Source of the DNA: Vibrio atlanticus
GTDB taxonomy: Bacteria > Pseudomonadota > Gammaproteobacteria > Enterobacterales > Vibrionaceae
Assembly (NCBI RefSeq): GCF_024347315.1
Contig: NZ_AP025460.1
Span: 1,302,001 to 1,366,000 of the forward strand
Direction of reading: 5' to 3'
DNA: 64,000 bases
Part shown: positions 63,608 through 64,000 of the stretch, one piece after another
Layout of the letters: each line of letters begins with the position of its first letter
Numbering within the stretch: position 1 is the first letter of the stretch
Translations under genes and position numbers: made by a program
The notes under the pieces: model-generated
Seen by the model: only the letters and a program-made list of their open reading frames with translations
Told to the model about the DNA's origin: nothing
Database searches by the model: none

Positions 63608-63635
63608 AAAAAGCCCGAGTATAAACTCGGGCTTT
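63608..63635. terminator. Bidirectional intrinsic terminator
   Basis: AAAGCCCGAGT and ACTCGGGCTTT pair around ATAA, between the LysR gene (+) and cydC (-). A residues before the stem give the - strand a T tract. Confidence 0.9.
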
Positions 63636-63664
63636 GAATGGTTTTCTTTATAACTTATGAGGAG

Positions 63665-64000
63665 CTAGATTGCCTGACGAAGTTGGAAATAACGTCCTGC
63701 TTCGTTTAACAGTTTCTCATGAGAGCCGTTTTCAACAATCTCGCCTTGTTCAATCAGAACGATCGAATCCATCGATTCCAGACCAATCAAGCGGTGCGTA
63801 ATGAAGATAACCGTCTTGCCTTCGAAGTGCTTCTCGAACAGCGCCATGATGCTCTGCTCAGTTTGCTTATCTAAGCCTTCTGTTGGCTCATCTAGAAGCA
63901 GGATAGGGGCATCATGAAGAATCGCACGTGCGATACCAATACGGCGCTTCTCACCACCAGACAGTTGACGACCACCGTCACCCAACCAGCTATCAAGACC
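63665..64000 (-). CDS. cydC: CydC, ABC transporter ATPase/permease for cytochrome bd assembly (C-terminal part)
   Basis: The frame runs to the window edge, so only about 111 C-terminal residues are present. GLDSWLGDGGRQLSGGEKRR is the ABC signature in its CydC context. Walker B LLLLDEPTEGLD and switch His FITHRLIGL follow. CydDC exports reductant (glutathione, cysteine) to the periplasm, needed for cytochrome bd maturation. Assigning CydC rather than CydD relies on the DGGRQLSGGE segment; the other parts are outside the window. Confidence 0.85.
   Translation of the reverse strand, partial: GLDSWLGDGGRQLSGGEKRRIGIARAILHDAPILLLDEPTEGLDKQTEQSIMALFEKHFEGKTVIFITHRLIGLESMDSIVLIEQGEIVENGSHEKLLNEAGRYFQLRQAI

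Noticed and set aside
1..64000. CRISPR arrays, phage modules, restriction-modification or toxin-antitoxin pairs
   Set aside because: No spaced repeats of CRISPR type, no phage structural or integrase genes and no recognisable defence genes were found.

Overview
The window looks like chromosomal DNA of a marine gammaproteobacterium of the genus Vibrio, probably near the Splendidus clade. This is inferred from gene content: an AspS-type secretion pilotin, torCA, proVWX, a BvgS/VieS-like sensor kinase with a REC-EAL partner, alaE, and an ynjBCDF-like cluster. No database search was run. Most genes are ordinary core or near-core genes. I see no prophage, CRISPR array, restriction-modification system or toxin-antitoxin pair. 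One insertion sequence is present.

Layout. 0-5.3 kb: a two-TM potassium channel, a YgfB/UPF0149 protein, a hybrid histidine kinase and the alanine exporter AlaE. 5.5-6.2 kb: tRNA-Ser(GGA), a hexanucleotide microsatellite and a cluster of 27-bp repeat units. 6.2-11.3 kb: a LysR regulator, dadA, an IS5-family element inserted into the last codons of a dienelactone hydrolase gene, and a PLP enzyme of the ACC deaminase/D-cysteine desulfhydrase family. 11.5-16.5 kb: a two-component system divergent from a polyprenyl-linked glycosylation operon (GT2, ArnT-like, GtrA-like). 16.7-24.0 kb: YgiQ, a membrane protein of unknown function, a DUF4250 protein, and the divergent pair metR/metE with MetJ-like boxes between them. 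24.1-26.6 kb: a pilotin, yciI, yciA, yciB and a small orphan protein. 26.9-29.9 kb: a LysR regulator divergent from a HisC-like aminotransferase and an amino-acid binding protein.

30.1-40.9 kb is the most unusual part. An unrecognised 455-residue secreted protein and a small lipoprotein lie divergent from five collinear genes: a 1430-residue BvgS-like phosphorelay kinase with two periplasmic solute-binding domains, a REC-EAL phosphodiesterase, a chemoreceptor, an outer-membrane porin and a small PstS-like periplasmic protein. I read this as an integrated sense-uptake-behaviour module. Its ligand is unknown.

41.2-64 kb: a TetR regulator; an ynjBCDF-like ABC transporter operon with a CDP-alcohol phosphatidyltransferase; a META-domain lipoprotein; several small conserved proteins (DUF1289, MTH1187/UPF0045, and two unrecognised); a DEAD-box helicase; a LysE-type exporter; a PilZ protein; an M14 carboxypeptidase; a NifW-like protein; the TMAO respiratory pair torCA; a Trp-rich small protein; a HAD phosphatase; the osmoprotectant transporter proVWX with a periodic repeat leader; a SnoaL-like protein divergent from a LysR regulator; and the 3' part of cydC at the window edge. 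Many transcription units end in clear intrinsic terminators, several of them shared by convergent genes.
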